From Hygrophila difformis (lineage: Eukaryota; Streptophyta; Magnoliopsida; Lamiales; Acanthaceae), in the NCBI GenBank assembly GCA_030278955.1, contig JAOANR010000006.1, positions 11,121,915 to 11,185,914 on the forward strand: 64,000 nucleotides of DNA, written 5' to 3'. This document shows positions 24,023 through 36,016 of this stretch, piece by piece (position 1 is the first letter of the stretch; each line of letters begins with the position of its first letter). The notes below the pieces were generated by a model that did no database searches, was not told the origin of the DNA, and worked only from the letters and a program-made list of their open reading frames with translations. A program made the translations under genes and the position numbers.

Positions 24023-24937
24023 TGTTGGGAACCAGTTTTGAGCAAATGTGTTCACAACCGATGTCTGAACTACTTTGTTGGACCAACCACGACAACAGCA
24101 GACAAACTAAGTAAAGGAAGAAGAGCTAGCTAATATACTCATGGAGATCCTCCAACGGCTAGTTGATCTTCTGCCCGGATCTTGCACACGAAGTATGGAA
24201 ACTACATCTCTTAATTCGGGCAACTCTATTCTAAGGATCCGCGCATTTATGGAAAGGAGATCTTCTACCTTAGAATAGAGACAAGGTGATTCTCTTCAAA
24301 TAGGGCGGCCAAGGGATGCATCAACACGACGAAGGAATTGACTTACACCCTTGAGCAATTGAAAGCATTCGTAAAGAGAGAATCATATTTCTTCCGTGTT
24401 CGCGAGTTATCATTTCAAAGGAAGAAATCCGATCAACACTTCCTTGGGTGGATTGATCGATAGAGTGCTACTGTGTGCTTGATTGAAGTAGACGGATTCA
24501 ATCAAGGCTTTCAAGGAGTCGTCAAACCCAAGAGCTTAACTGAAAAGATCAAGGAGAGTCGCCAACAGGTTTCGACCAAGGGCAAACTTGAAGGAGGAGC
24601 CTTCAAGGGATTGAAGCAAGGTCGGAGAGATCTTCACCAAGACAGGGGGAGTGTCTTGGTTTGACAATTCAGTCCACTTGGTGATTGGAGTTAGGCGAAA
24701 TAATTCACTATTGTTTAGATCGAGGATCAAACCAAAACAATCAGTGAATCTCCTGGATTGGTATCCCCCAGATGTAGGCTTGTGCCGAACTGGGTCAACA
24801 AACCTTGAGTTCTTTATTTTTACAGTTTATTTACTTTCCGCTGCTTAATTTCTTAAACTGTTTAACGTGTCCACGAAAGGTGCTTGAACTAGTTTTCAGG
24901 ACTACTTAATTGGTTATCCACGCAAACGGACCTAACA
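24023..24937 (+). repeat. 3' LTR of the middle Sirevirus
   Basis: 915 bp, TGTTGGGAACC...CGGACCTAACA. It keeps the block GGATTGGTATCCCCCAGATG...GCCGAACTGGGTCA (24752-24799) also present, inverted, in the other two LTRs. Another AGGGGGAGT stands at 24645. Confidence 0.88.
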
Positions 24938-26790
24938 GATCTAATAAATGGCTCAACATGTTTTGGAAATTAAGTGAACATCAAAACTTTGTATCTGGAC
25001 TTTGACCGGCTTGCCACCCCGGGCTTTCCGAGCTAACCAGACAACCGCAACAGATGGTTCGCAGATGCTCAGTCTCTTCATGAACAATCAATACAATCAT
25101 ATTTTGTTTCCTACCCCAATGCATAACAATGTTTTTTTTTTTTTATGAAGGTTGTTAAATTTTTGAACATATATAGGATATGAGAATCCTGAATTTTATT
25201 GAACAAATATTAAAAATATTACATATTTGTTATTAGTAATATATTTAATATATTATTGAATAAAACCTAAGCTTTGGTATTAAGTAGATCTATGTTATAA
25301 AAAATATTAATATCATGTAATGAGGACTAAATTGCAAAAAGTCGTAAATGTCAGAGGTAAAGTTAACATTTTAAAAATTTAGAGGACCTAAAATAAATAT
25401 TATTAGTGCAATAATTGGTTAATCATACAAAAGTTAGACAATTTTGGTGATTAGTAAAATTATATATAGGACAAAATGAATTAGACATACAGATAGTTTC
25501 GGACAATTACCCCTATCGCTAAAATGCATATGAACATGCAGGTAAAAGGAATTAGACATTGTGGCTTAAATGAGCTAAAATATGTCAATGTAATGCATTT
25601 TTTGCCTCTATACTTCAAGGGAAAATAAGAATTCAAACCAATTAAAGCAAATGAAGGGGATGAACTATATATTTGATCATCACCGATATCCATGAAGAGC
25701 CTTTCAATTATAAGGTCAGGAATTTTGTGATATGACCGCACGTACCAGAGAGCCACAAGAATTTAGATTAGTTGAATATGGAGTACCTATATACCTAGCT
25801 CAGGGACCAATTAAATGAGCTTTAGCCAAATGGATTTTATAATAATAAATAAATATGCACCCTATATATTTAGAAACTACTAAAAATATTTCATTTTGGA
25901 TACTTATACTTACGTCAGTCTAATTTATTACATGAATGCTTTGTAAATTAAATGTCGCCTCTACCAATTTTTGACTTCATTGGTTTTTGCTATATTTTTA
26001 GTAACGATAGTACAATGTATTATTACGGTAATAATCCCATGAAGCTGACTAATATAATATCCGATTTCATATTTCATTACACATAGGGAAGTTGAAATTT
26101 CACTTTTATTATTATTTTTTTAACTTGCAATATTTCCCTAAAAGTTTATTTGTTTTTTTTTTATTTAGTGTACGTAATTTTTTCCTTTATACCTTCTATT
26201 AATAATTAATTTGAATCCTAAACTATTGTGATTTTGCTTCGCCACAAATCGTGCCGTATAATTTGCTAATCCTAAACTATCCTATTTTTTATGGAGGAGT
26301 TTTGTTTTAATTTTTGAAAATATATATGAGAAGCTTGAATTTCATTGAAAAAATATTACACATACAAACATTATTAGTAATATATTTAATTTATTCTTTA
26401 ATAAAACATAAGCTTTGGTATCAGTTTTCAAGTAGATCTATATTATAGAAATCTTAATATGTAATGAGGACTAAATTGCAAAAAGTCATAACTGGGGTAA
26501 AAGTCAACATTTTAAAAGTTTAGAGGACCTAAAATAAATATTCTGAAATGCAAACTAATAGGACGAAATTGTTAACCATATGAGAGTTAGAGGACTATTT
26601 TGGTGATTAGTAAAGTTATAGGACAAAATTTATAATTATCGATACATACAACGCGTTTAGGATTATTACTCATATCTCTAAAATTTATATGAACATGTAG
26701 CTAAAATGAATTAGACATTGTGGTTTGAATAAGCTAAAATATGTCAACGCAATGCATTCTTTGCCACTCTAATCGCGTTTCGTAGTTTCA
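24938..26790. other. Gene-less locus unit
   Basis: The module starting CTAATAAATGGCTCAACATG runs to about 25605. There the sequence jumps from GCATTTTTTGCC, which in intact units leads to the gene, directly into CTTCAAGGG..CAAACCAATTAAAGC, the start of the next unit. The gene and its flanks are missing. From 25620 a second unit starts (TAGCTCAGGGACCAATTAAA at 25797). Confidence 0.7.
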
Positions 26791-27931
26791 TTGTATCATC
26801 TCAATAATAATATAAAAAAATGCGACTTTTATAAAACAAAAGTATTAGTGTTTTTTTAGAATTTATTGATAAAAATTTTCAAAATATGTCTCATATACAA
26901 AATGGGTTTGTATGGTAGTGCTGAACGTAATAAATATTTTGATCACTAATGCTCATGAAACACCAGTTAGTTTGAGTGGTATGTATGGAGTACTATATCT
27001 GTCTGTTTAAGCAAATGTCTCAGAGGAAATAGACAACCCTTTAATATCACCAGATCTTCGAGTGACTAGTCTTGTGCCCACTGCTCAAGGATACATGGTT
27101 ATTCAAAAAAAAAAAAAAAAAAGTTTAAGAAGATCTTTCCTCAGGACTTGCAACAATGGAAATATTTAGGAAAATGGTTCAATTTGGTTCATCAGGACAT
27201 CCGTAACACAGATCTCTATCAATAGTTTACACTCTCTCTTTCCTTGCCAACTCAGTGAGTGCCACATCAGTTTCTGAATCTACTTTATAGTTTTAAGAAA
27301 TCATACTAATACTAATTTTCACCTACAACAGAGAATCATCTTTAAACATTTATTATTTTTTCACCACATAATTGAATTTAATACAATTATCATAGTATTT
27401 ATGTTATCATCAATAAAAATAATATTATTAAATATCTATTCATTTATTTAATAATAAATTAAATATACTAGTAATAATAATATTATTAATGATGTATTAG
27501 AAAACTTATGGTGTTTGAAATATTTAAATATTACACTATGATTTTTTTTAATAATATAACTTTATTTTGTGAGAATTAATTTTATATTTTATGTTTTATA
27601 TTTATAAATTTATCAAAATATATTCAATATTATACTCCCTCTGTCCCGTTGTTTCTGTCTCAAAATTTTTGGACATGTAATCCAATGCACTTATTTAGCC
27701 GTTCATATCTTTAGATGTGTATAAATAAAAATTATATAAAATATATATATTCTAGAACTACACAATTAGACGATTCTAACAAGACCGGACTTGACAATAT
27801 TTTTCGTTTATATAATTGTGATAACATTAAGTCAAACTTGATCAATGAACAGTGTCAAAAGTCAAAATGTGACACAATGAGTGGGACGGAGGGAGTACTC
27901 ATTTTGTGAGAATTAGTTTTATGTAATTTAA
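26791..27931. other. AT-rich insert, origin unclear
   Basis: Sequence not found in the other units. It has an A18 run at 27106-27122 after a GC-richer stretch (27005-27105) that looks like a retroposon tail, but I found no matching flanking repeat. No ORF of note. Confidence 0.45.
27635..27895. mobile_element. Stowaway-type MITE
   Basis: 261 bp, CTCCCTCTGTCCCGTT to GAGTGGGACGGAGGGAG, flanked by TA. Confidence 0.85.
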
Positions 27932-28994
27932 TCTATATATATTAAAGCATTAGTGAACAACCCATCCTAAATTTAATGTGGTGTCTCCATTTCAAATTTC
28001 TAATTTTTATAGATTTTTGCATTTTAATTAATTATTTTTAGATTTTTGCATTATTTATTTATTCATTATTATAAATTTTCAGTTTTTGAAATATATGGTA
28101 TTTTCAATTTATATGGAATACCCAAAATCTTCACTTTTAAATATATTTGAAAGATTTGAAAGATATATTTGAAAGATTTGAAATTCACCAATAATATATT
28201 TGAAAGATTTGAAATATGAAATTTTGCATATATTATTTTATCTATATCATTTTGCATTTTTAAATTTACTAATTTTAGATTTTCAAGTTTATTTATTTAT
28301 TGAGTAGAGATTTATTCACCTTTAAAAAAATTTAAAAGATAAAATTTGAAATTTTGTATTTTTATTTTATTTATTTTGGATTTTATTATTTTGCATTTTT
28401 TATTTTATCTATTTTAGCTTTTATTATTTTGTATTTTGTATTTTATTTATTTTAGATTTTATTGCTGCATTTATTATTCATTTATAGATTTTGAGTTTTT
28501 ACACCATCGGATTATTATGACATGAATAGGCATTTTCAATTTTTGCACCATACTAATATTACGACAGGGTTCTGCACTAGGAACTAAGAATTATGTTGTG
28601 TTTATATATTTCAAAATGGTGATCATATTGTAATGTCGGTAATCTTGTGTAGGTTTAGTTTTTTGATATATTTTTTTTGTGTGGTAAATGATGTAATCAA
28701 AATATACATTGCACATATTTATTTATTTATATTAAAGATATATTAATGTGTATATGAAATCCAATTTTTAGTTTTTAAATGATATTTAATTTTCAATTTA
28801 TATGAAGTTCCCACAATTTTTAATTTTTAAAGATTTGAAATTTCAAATTTATACAGAATTCGCAGTGTATAAATAGAATTTATATTATTAAAAGATACAT
28901 TAATGAATGTATGGAAAAGATTTGTATGTATTAATTAATGTATATATATAAGCCATGTTTTTACAAAATTATGTCACTTCTCCTAAAAGTAATA

Positions 28995-29252
28995 CTACAT
29001 CCGTCTCATTATAATTGTTACGGACCCACCTGATACGTATACCAATACATATTTTTAACAGTTAATAATTTAAATTGTGTTCGATAAAAAATTATAAAAA
29101 TTTGATATTATAAAACTATATGATTAGACGAATCTAACAAGATCTCACTTGACTATATTTTTTCTTACATAACTATGATAAAATTCGAATCAAATTTAAA
29201 CAGTGAATAGTGACAAAAGTCAAACGTAACAATTAAACTGAGACAGAGAAAG
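28995..29252. mobile_element. Stowaway-like MITE, diverged
   Basis: 258 bp with degenerate ends (CTACATCCGTCTC / GAGACAGAGAAAG), flanked by TA, nested in the Helitron. Confidence 0.65.
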
Positions 29253-29639
29253 TATACAATTATATATTTACTAAAAGTAATATACAATTATATAGTTGCT
29301 AATCATTAAAAAAATATATATTTTATAATTATATCATTCTAATTGTATATAAATATATACTAAATAGTATAAATCTTATTTATATGTTATTACATTTAAA
29401 ATAATACAAAAATTATAATTATTAAGAGAATTGTGAAAATTCATATTCTATGCATAATTGATTTAGAGTAAATTAGTTATTTTCGTAAAGCATATTAGAA
29501 ATAAAAGAATCGGGTATATAAAGAGTTATTGGAGTGCGAATAGTCCATCAGTAAATAAAGAAGGAAATTTTATTTTTTTAATCTATTTTTTAAGAAATAC
29601 TTCATTAATATATATTTTATCAAATTTGCAATTGACAAA

Positions 29640-31545
29640 AGAACAAATATAAATATACCTTTTTTAAAAATTGAAAGGCTAATTGCTGCAAATTCTATAA
29701 ATTTGAAAATTTTCTCTAGATTACCGGTACTGAATGAAGTTTTAACGTTTGAAACAGATAGTCTATTGATATTAGAAGAGACATATTATAATAAGGAAGA
29801 AATGAAGGTGGATCATGCTAAGCTATTACCTTTGTTGATTAATGCGGAGAGGAATGTTTATAATAAAATAATGTATGTAGTTGATAGTGATAAGGGTTGA
29901 TTTTTTTTTTCTTTACGTGGTGGAGCTGACAAGACATTTATCGATAATTTATCTAGAAAATAATATGTTTAGCCATTCGTGGGATAAATGATAATGTGTT
30001 GCATGTAGTATCCAGTGGAATAGCATCCTACTCCCTCCAAGAGATAGGATTGCACATTTTTAATTTGGTTCTACCTGCAAAAAACTTATCTCAGAAAATT
30101 ATTTAACCTCTGTTCTCATTAAAAGAAAGCCCGTTATTTGAAATGAAATTATTAATTGGTAGAATAATTATGAGCCCGTCTAAATTAACCAAATTCCTCA
30201 TTCGATTTCAGACGAAAAAAGTCACACTCGCATTTTGTTTTAATATGACTATTAGAAAAAAAAAGTTAATGTCATTTTTTAAAGAATGTTGGACTCTATC
30301 TTCAAAAATCATTTTTACATATGTTAGTGATATGCTGCAATATTTCGTGTACTGGAAAGAGGGGACTCGGAGTATTAATATGTAATTAAGATGAATTAAC
30401 CCAAGATACTACAAGAAATGTTATTTACAATGAAAATTATATATGACTTAAATTTGCACAATGAATTCTTCATGTAGGTGATGGTAATTTGTAAATCTGA
30501 TATTGATCTTGGAGATGTAAAATTAGATGACATTTCCAGGTTATAATTTTATGAATTCTACGTGAGATCCTATAGCGGCAATTATTGAAAGTATTTATAC
30601 ATATATGAAATGCACCACTTCAAATTCAGATATTATTAAAGATATTGTTACACTAATTTCTACCAATGAGATTGTTGATACGATCAATTATTAAATCATG
30701 GAACGTATGTCTGCAAATAAAAATGTATATATATCAGTTCTGATAATATTTATCAAGAGGATGAAAGCGTAGATAATGCCAATGAATTATTTTCACTATA
30801 ATATCGAAACACGATCAAATTGTTCTGGATTATCGAATCATAAAATAGAGTTGATTTAGGGTTGCATAGTCATGCATATCAGGAATATAGATCGATCAAA
30901 TAAGGTATGCAATGTAACTATGTAAGTAGGATGATAGTCAACAAGATGCGGAATCATATTATTGAGGTTAAACTAATTTTCTAGAAACTATGAAAGTAAA
31001 AAATTCTTGATTGGTAGAATAATTATGAGCTGAGCCTATCTGATTTAACCAAATTCATGATTCGATTTAAGATGAGAAAATTTCAACTTGTAGTTTGTTT
31101 TGCTATGATTATAAACAAAAGTCAATGTTAATCTTTGGACTTTATCTTCCAAAATAAGTTTTTGCCATGAACAGTTGTGTTGCAATATTTCGCGCCACTA
31201 GCAAGATGTGGCTCAAAATATTAATATGCAATTAAGAATGATTAACTCAAGATACCACAAGAAACGTTGTTTACTATAAAATTTATATATAACAGAAAAT
31301 TTACAAAATGGATACTTAATGTAGGTGATGGTAAGGTCGGTATTGATTTTGAAGATCTACAATTAGATGTGACATTTCCGGATGATATTCTTATAAACTC
31401 TACGGGTGATCCTATAACGACAACTTTTAAGAGTACATATACAAATATAAACTGCACCACTTCAAATTCAGATATTTTAAAAGATAGTACTATACTAGCC
31501 CCTACCAATGATATTTTCAGGAATGAGATTTTGAGCAAATTGTGA
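29640..31545 (+). pseudogene. Helitron Pif1-like helicase, degenerate, internally duplicated
   Basis: Pieces in order: NAERNVYNKIMYVVDSDKG with a decayed Walker A (29840-29945); IRGINDNVLHVVSSGIAS (29975-30030); a C-terminal piece LTKFLIRFQTKK..CFNMTI (30185-30265); a middle piece with PTNEIVDTIN and SSDNIY (30665-30755); a second C-terminal piece with VVCFAMIINKS (31095-31125); and a second, still open middle piece at 31267-31545 (WILNVGDGKVGIDF, PDDILI, LAPTNDI). In intact Helitron helicases the middle precedes the C-terminus once. The repeated order implies a tandem duplication of about 0.85 kb. Many stops and shifts; not functional. Confidence 0.8.
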
Positions 31546-31547
31546 GG

Positions 31548-32100
31548 AAGTTCTTCATATTATGCTTAATATTTATATTTAAATTTTATTTTATTTTACT
31601 TTAAATTTCAAATTAAATAAAAATATTATATTAATAATTATTTTTATTGATCTGTTAAGCCACAGAAGCTAAAGAGGACGGTATAATATGATTTCTTAGT
31701 TAGTTTTAAAAATAATTAAATTATATTATCATATATATCCTCTTTCAAATAGATATAAAATCATTACACATTTTTCATTACTCAAAATATGATTTATACT
31801 TAATACTCAAGAATTGTTGTTTATAATGAAAATTTCAGCAAATTGTAAAGGAAAATTTCATATTATATTTAATACTTATATTTAAATTTTATTTATTTTA
31901 AATTAAATTTCAAATTAAATAAAAACCTTAATATTTACTTTTATTGATATGTTATGTTTGTACTGGACAAGCCATAGAAGCTAAAGAATGCAATATAATA
32001 CGATTTTTCTGTTAGTTTTAAAAATAATTAAATTATATTACATATACACTCAATTTCGAACATATATAAAATTATTACACAATTTTCTATTACTCAAAAT
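31548..32100 (+). repeat. Tandem duplication of about 0.3 kb in the Helitron
   Basis: 31548-31850 and 31853-32100 match: both contain TTTATATTTAAATTTTATTT, then 'gccacagaagctaaag' or 'gccatagaagctaaag', then TTAGTTTTAAAAATAATTAA and 'attactcaaaata'. AT-rich, non-coding. Confidence 0.7.
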
Positions 32101-32419
32101 ACATTTATTATTATATAAGGATATATATTATATATAAATATATAATTATGCCCGTCGAGTCTCGACGGGTTATTTGCTAGTTTCATTAAAAATACTATAA
32201 AATATAAATAGATGTTTATTTATGTCACATGTCACCAATAAAGTGGTGATATCTGGATTCTGGCCGGCATAAAGAATTGTTCTGTTGGGTAATTGCTGTG
32301 TAGAGAACGGCTCTCTGCATTTTCATGAATTTTTTATTTTTATTTTTATTTTTTAATTTGTTTTTTTCTCCGATGTGAGAATAACTACCCATTGCAAATG
32401 TTCTTAGAATCCTCTTCAG

Positions 32420-32740
32420 AAAAAAAATCCATTTAGTCACATAAGTTTTTTCAATTTCCAAAATCATCCCATAATATTGAATTAGACGAACCCATCCAGA
32501 ACCCCGTTTTTTCGCTAATTTTCGCTGAACCCGTCCCATAACTATCCTAATGGAGGGATGGGTTCGGCGATGATTAGTATAGTTATGGGACGGGTTCAGC
32601 GATAATTAGCAAAAAAACTTGGTTCATGGATGGGTTTGGCAAAAATTATGGTAGCTATTGGACGGTTTGGTCTAATTCGATATTTGTGGGACTGTTTCGG
32701 AATTTTTTTTTTAAATTATTGGACTAAATGAGTTTTTTCC
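32420..32740. mobile_element. Mutator-type MITE
   Basis: 321 bp related to 6930-7287 (ATGGGTTCGGC, TTATGGGAC motifs in inverted arms). Flanked by ATCCTCTTCAG on both sides (32409-32419, 32741-32751), where 9 bp would be expected for this group. Confidence 0.8.
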
Positions 32741-32751
32741 ATCCTCTTCAG

Positions 32752-33336
32752 TCGTGTCTATCAACAGTCAGTCTGCCAAGTGCCAACTCCTCTTACACTT
32801 ATGGACATGCATGGTCTTTGTGGTTTTTGTTTTATTGTTTTTTCATTTTTATTGGTCAAAAAATAAATAAAATTGAGGAAATGATACTTATTACTACGTT
32901 TCAATAACATGAAGTAAAAGGAGAAACTAAAGGTAATTAAGCCGCTAGCCATTAGTAAAGAGAGAGAAAAAAAAATGCAACTATTGATAGAACACAAGAT
33001 GCAATAGTACAATATTAATCTTCTCCATTATTATTACACGTATAAGTATTGATTAAAAGCAAGAAACACAAAGTACTTATGTTCCCCTCGTCTTTGTTAC
33101 CACATGACTTAGTTTACATAAGTATAACATCTTTATTACCACATGACACACTTAGTTCACACAAGTACAACATCGATGTCTAACTAACATGTATGCATAT
33201 CTGATACATGTCGGTGTATTATTTTGTGTAATATAGTATTGATAGATAGATTATTAAACAGGTACGTAGGAGAAGAAGCATGGGACATAATATAGTAGTA
33301 ATAGCTTAGGTTGGCATTGGAATGGTGAATCGTCGT
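32752..33336. other. 3' flank of copy B
   Basis: Same downstream modules as at 9760-10332 (CAAGATGCAATAGTACAATA at 32996). No gene seen. Confidence 0.55.
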
Positions 33337-33840
33337 CTAGGGCACAACAGTAAATGCATTAGCAGTGGCCGACACAGGTTGGAGAAAATTGAAAAAGTTG
33401 AAGAAGGGGAAGATGGGGGAGGGGTTGGGTGTAACTACGATAGGAGCCTGATAGGCTCCAGTGGTGACAGTGGTGCAACCAGTAGCAGGAAGTGGGACAC
33501 GGACACGGCACGTGAGATAGAAAACATTTGGGAATGGACTGAATAGCCCTCCGGCAACAGTAAAAGTAAAGGTTCCAGTGGCGCTGGTGGTAGTTGTGGC
33601 AACAGTAACTGCGTTGCCCAAAATATCAGTGCATACGAGATTGGCGGTTGCCGCATTCAGGCCAGGCGTCCCACAGGTTCCGGTAGCTGTGCAACAAACA
33701 CTGCCGGTGACAGTCAAGGAGGCAATGGTACTCAGGGTTGTAGCATTGGCTAAGGGAGCGATTGCAGCCACCACAAGAAGGGCGGTTGCAAAGATGATCA
33801 AAAGGGAAACGGGGGACTTATTACCAGAAGAAGAAGCCAT
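33337..33840 (-). CDS. Phylloplanin-like secreted protein, copy B
   Basis: 167 aa, single exon. I use the ATG at 33840 (MASSSGNKSP), conserved in all copies; an in-frame ATG 30 codons upstream (33930) lies at the TATA box and is unlikely. Signal peptide about residues 1-33 (hydrophobic core, ends ANA). The mature protein starts TTLS and has VCCTATGTC, LVCTD, LTCRVR and ATGC. The sixth position keeps Cys, but two cysteines of copies D/E (the QCPVV and NTCTA sites) are replaced. The C-terminus FPFFNFFNFLQPV is hydrophobic and aromatic. The layout fits phylloplanin/Pollen Ole e 1-type cell-wall or surface proteins; in tobacco, phylloplanin is secreted by trichomes and inhibits microbes on leaves. 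That role here is inference. Confidence 0.85.
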   Translation of the reverse strand: MASSSGNKSPVSLLIIFATALLVVAAIAPLANATTLSTIASLTVTGSVCCTATGTCGTPGLNAATANLVCTDILGNAVTVATTTTSATGTFTFTVAGGLFSPFPNVFYLTCRVRVPLPATGCTTVTTGAYQAPIVVTPNPSPIFPFFNFFNFLQPVSATANAFTVVP

Positions 33841-33932
33841 ATGTGTGTATGTATCCTGAGAGCTGAGGATATTTAATTTAATTAGGGAAATAGATCGGAT
33901 ATGTTGTGCATGGAATGCTGCAAGAAACAACC

Positions 33933-33942
33933 CTATTTATAG
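33933..33942 (-). promoter_or_regulatory. TATA box of copy B
   Basis: CTATAAATAG on the minus strand, 93 bp before the ATG, followed by GGGTTGTTTCTTGCAGC. Confidence 0.75.
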
Positions 33943-34330
33943 ATGGATGGATATTTATTACTAATATTCATATATAAATGGGAGCCCTCTGCTTGCTGTA
34001 CTGTTAATCTATGCAGATGCATAGCATATTAATTGTTATGTCTGTCTATGTATTATTACATTAAACAAAGCCTTTTCAAGTTGCACCCACCTCAATTCGT
34101 TGCCATTTGCCAACTTCTGACTTTTATCACTGTTGATTTCTGAAGCATGCAAGATAGAGTCTATTTTCAATGGACGATCGGTGTACACTGTACATCTATA
34201 TATACTCCTATATCCTACTACTATTTAATTTACTGTAGTTGTTTAATTAAAGTAATCAGATCCCAGTCCAAAAATTATGCAAGATATAACAACGGCCAGA
34301 AAGTTCGTTTAATTGCCTCCTAGTATACTA
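33943..34330. other. Upstream flank of copy B
   Basis: Conserved upstream block (GCCAACTTCTGACTTTTATC at 34108), then AT-rich sequence up to the nested MITE. No gene seen. Confidence 0.55.
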
Positions 34331-34355
34331 CTGCCTCCGTTCCGCATGTATTCTA

Positions 34356-34658
34356 CTTTTTTTTTTTTTTTTGAAAGAGCCGAATCCTGAAAAGGTGGAT
34401 AAAATGAAAAATCAAAACAACAAGATAAGAAAGAAGAGAATCCGGGGGGACGACGAGAGCAACTAGTAACGGGGAACCACACGCCGGAAGCATCCGCCGC
34501 AATATCCCCTATCACAAAATCAGGAGGGAAAGCCCACGAAGTGTAGAACTCTTCCTTCGAAGCACCATGCTTAGCCAGATGATCGGCAACCCGGTTGCCT
34601 TCACGAAGAACCCGGTAGCCAGATGAAACGAAGTGTAGAACCCGGTTGCTTTGGAAGA
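34356..34658 (-). mobile_element. LINE 3' end with RNase H tail
   Basis: Poly(T) at the left is an A tail on the minus strand. Target duplication GCATGTATTCTA (34344-34355, 34659-34670). The minus strand encodes the RNase H end VLREGNRVADHLAKHGASKE, then ..WAFPPDFVIGDIAADASGVW. It is related to the LINE remnants at 21835 and 54019. Strongly 5'-truncated. Confidence 0.88.
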
Positions 34659-34704
34659 GCATGTATTCTATTTAGACGTTTTTCATTATTTTATGATATA
34701 AATT

Positions 34705-34876
34705 CCTTTTCTGCTCAAAAGCCTATACTAGGAAAAGGGTGATGCGAACCCATGTCACACAAATTACAAATAGAATAAAAAGGGGGGGATAGGGGGTCGG
34801 TGGGAATCGAACCTCCAACCTTTCGTTGGAAGTCAAGAGACTTAACTACTTGGGCTAAGTCCTATTCCCCTTTAAT
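34705..34876 (-). mobile_element. tRNA-related SINE
   Basis: Minus strand: GACTTAGCCCAAGTAGTTAA (box A-like) and GGTTCGATTCCC (box B). Target duplication ATGATATAAATT (34693-34704, 34877-34888). Confidence 0.8.
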
Positions 34877-35089
34877 ATGATATAAATTTGATCCAACTTT
34901 TTGTTGTAATGCAATTATTTAAGAAAAATTATATCTCGTTGGATTCCTTCTTTCGCATAATTATAAAATATACTATATATTTTATGGAATTTTTACTTCT
35001 ATGCGCTTTAAGATATGAATGGTTAAAAAAATGCATTGAACCGCGTTACTAAAAGTTTTGGGACGATGCTACTAATGGGACAGAGGAAG

Positions 35090-35744
35090 TATAAATTACT
35101 ATAAAATGTTGATTTATATATTGGAATAATTTTAAATTATATACTTCATGGGATAAGAATCCAAACCAAGAATTCTACGTATATACCAGGGCGACATCCA
35201 TGCAGACCTTTTTCAATCTTAAGCTCAAGAATTCTACGTATATACCAGACCGACAAGAATTTTTAGATTAGTTGAATATTCAGTACCTAGCTCAGGGACC
35301 AATTAGATGCTTATTTATTTACAAACTACTACTAAATATTTCAATTTGGACATGTACTGAATTCAATCTAATTTATTACATGAATGTTATGATGACCGCA
35401 CGTACCACCAGAGCCACAAGAATTTAGATTAGTTGAATATGGAGTACGTACTATATACCTAGCTCAGGGACCAATTAAATGCGCTTTAATTAGCCAAATG
35501 GATTTTATAATAACGATAAATAAATAGGCACCCTACATATATATTTAGAAACTACTAAAAATATTTCATTTTGGATACCTATACTTACGTCAATCTAATC
35601 TATTACCTAAGTTGTTGCCTCTACCAATATTTGACTTTATTGGCTTTTGCTATATTTTTTGTAAAGATAGTACGATGTATTATTACGGTAATAACTCCAT
35701 GAAGTGGACATATATATATATATATATATATTTCTGAACAGTTA
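35090..35744. other. Locus-unit sequence, no gene
   Basis: Two consecutive partial copies of the unit start (TAGCTCAGGGACCAATTA at 35289 and 35460), then TTGTTGCCTCTACCAATATT and a (TA)n run at 35709-35731. Confidence 0.6.
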
Positions 35745-35893
35745 CACAGGAAACAGGTGGTGGGAGTCTATGCCACATAAATTACAAATGGATAAAAGGG
35801 ATAAATAAGGTGCCAGTGGGGAATCTAGCACACAACGTAAATATTGGATCAGATCAAGGGATTTGACCACTAAGTAAAGTCCTCATCCCAGTT
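35745..35893 (-). mobile_element. tRNA-related SINE, decayed
   Basis: Same family as 36017-36179 (GGGATGAGGACTTTAC head, CTAGATTCCCC in the box B position, which is mutated). Borders approximate. Confidence 0.6.
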
Positions 35894-36016
35894 GACTAGT
35901 ACATTGTTATCTGATTTCATATATATTTCATTCCACATAGAAAAATTGAAATTTCACTTTTATTCTGTCTTTTTTAACTTGCAATATTTCCCTAAAAATT
36001 TATTTATTTTTCATTT

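Larger units (their letters stand above)
23037..24937 (+). mobile_element. 5'-truncated Sirevirus: env-like C-terminus, PPT and 3' LTR
   Basis: Sequence of the locus unit breaks off at 23036 (TTTGAT) and resumes after 24937 at a different module (GATCTAATAAATGGCTC). So the truncation went along with a deletion of host sequence. The left junction lies inside the env-like ORF, not at an LTR. Confidence 0.88.
27932..32180 (+). mobile_element. Helitron with helicase remnants, 4.25 kb
   Basis: Starts TCTATATATATTAAAGC after an A and ends with a 9-bp-stem hairpin CCCGTCGAGTCTCGACGGG (32151-32169), TTATTTG and CTAG before a T. These are canonical Helitron ends. It carries decayed Pif1-type helicase sequence, so it derives from an autonomous element. 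The Rep part was not recognised. The host empty site cannot be compared directly. Confidence 0.8.
34331..35089. mobile_element. Stowaway-type MITE expanded by two nested retroposons
   Basis: Starts CTGCCTCCGTTCCGC and ends ATGGGACAGAGGAAG with TA on both sides. Removing the LINE piece (34356-34658) and the SINE (34705-34876) with one target copy each leaves about 260 bp, the length of its relatives. Confidence 0.75.

Noticed and set aside
31267..31545. 92-aa open frame as a stand-alone gene
   Set aside because: It matches the middle of Helitron helicases and is only a surviving piece of a pseudogene.
33841..33930. Upstream in-frame ATG extending copy B by 30 residues
   Set aside because: It falls at the TATA/start-site region and would bury the signal peptide that all other copies start with.
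34705..34876. Possible tRNA gene on the minus strand
   Set aside because: Box A/B-like sequences are present, but there is no complete cloverleaf or acceptor stem, and target duplications show it is a SINE.
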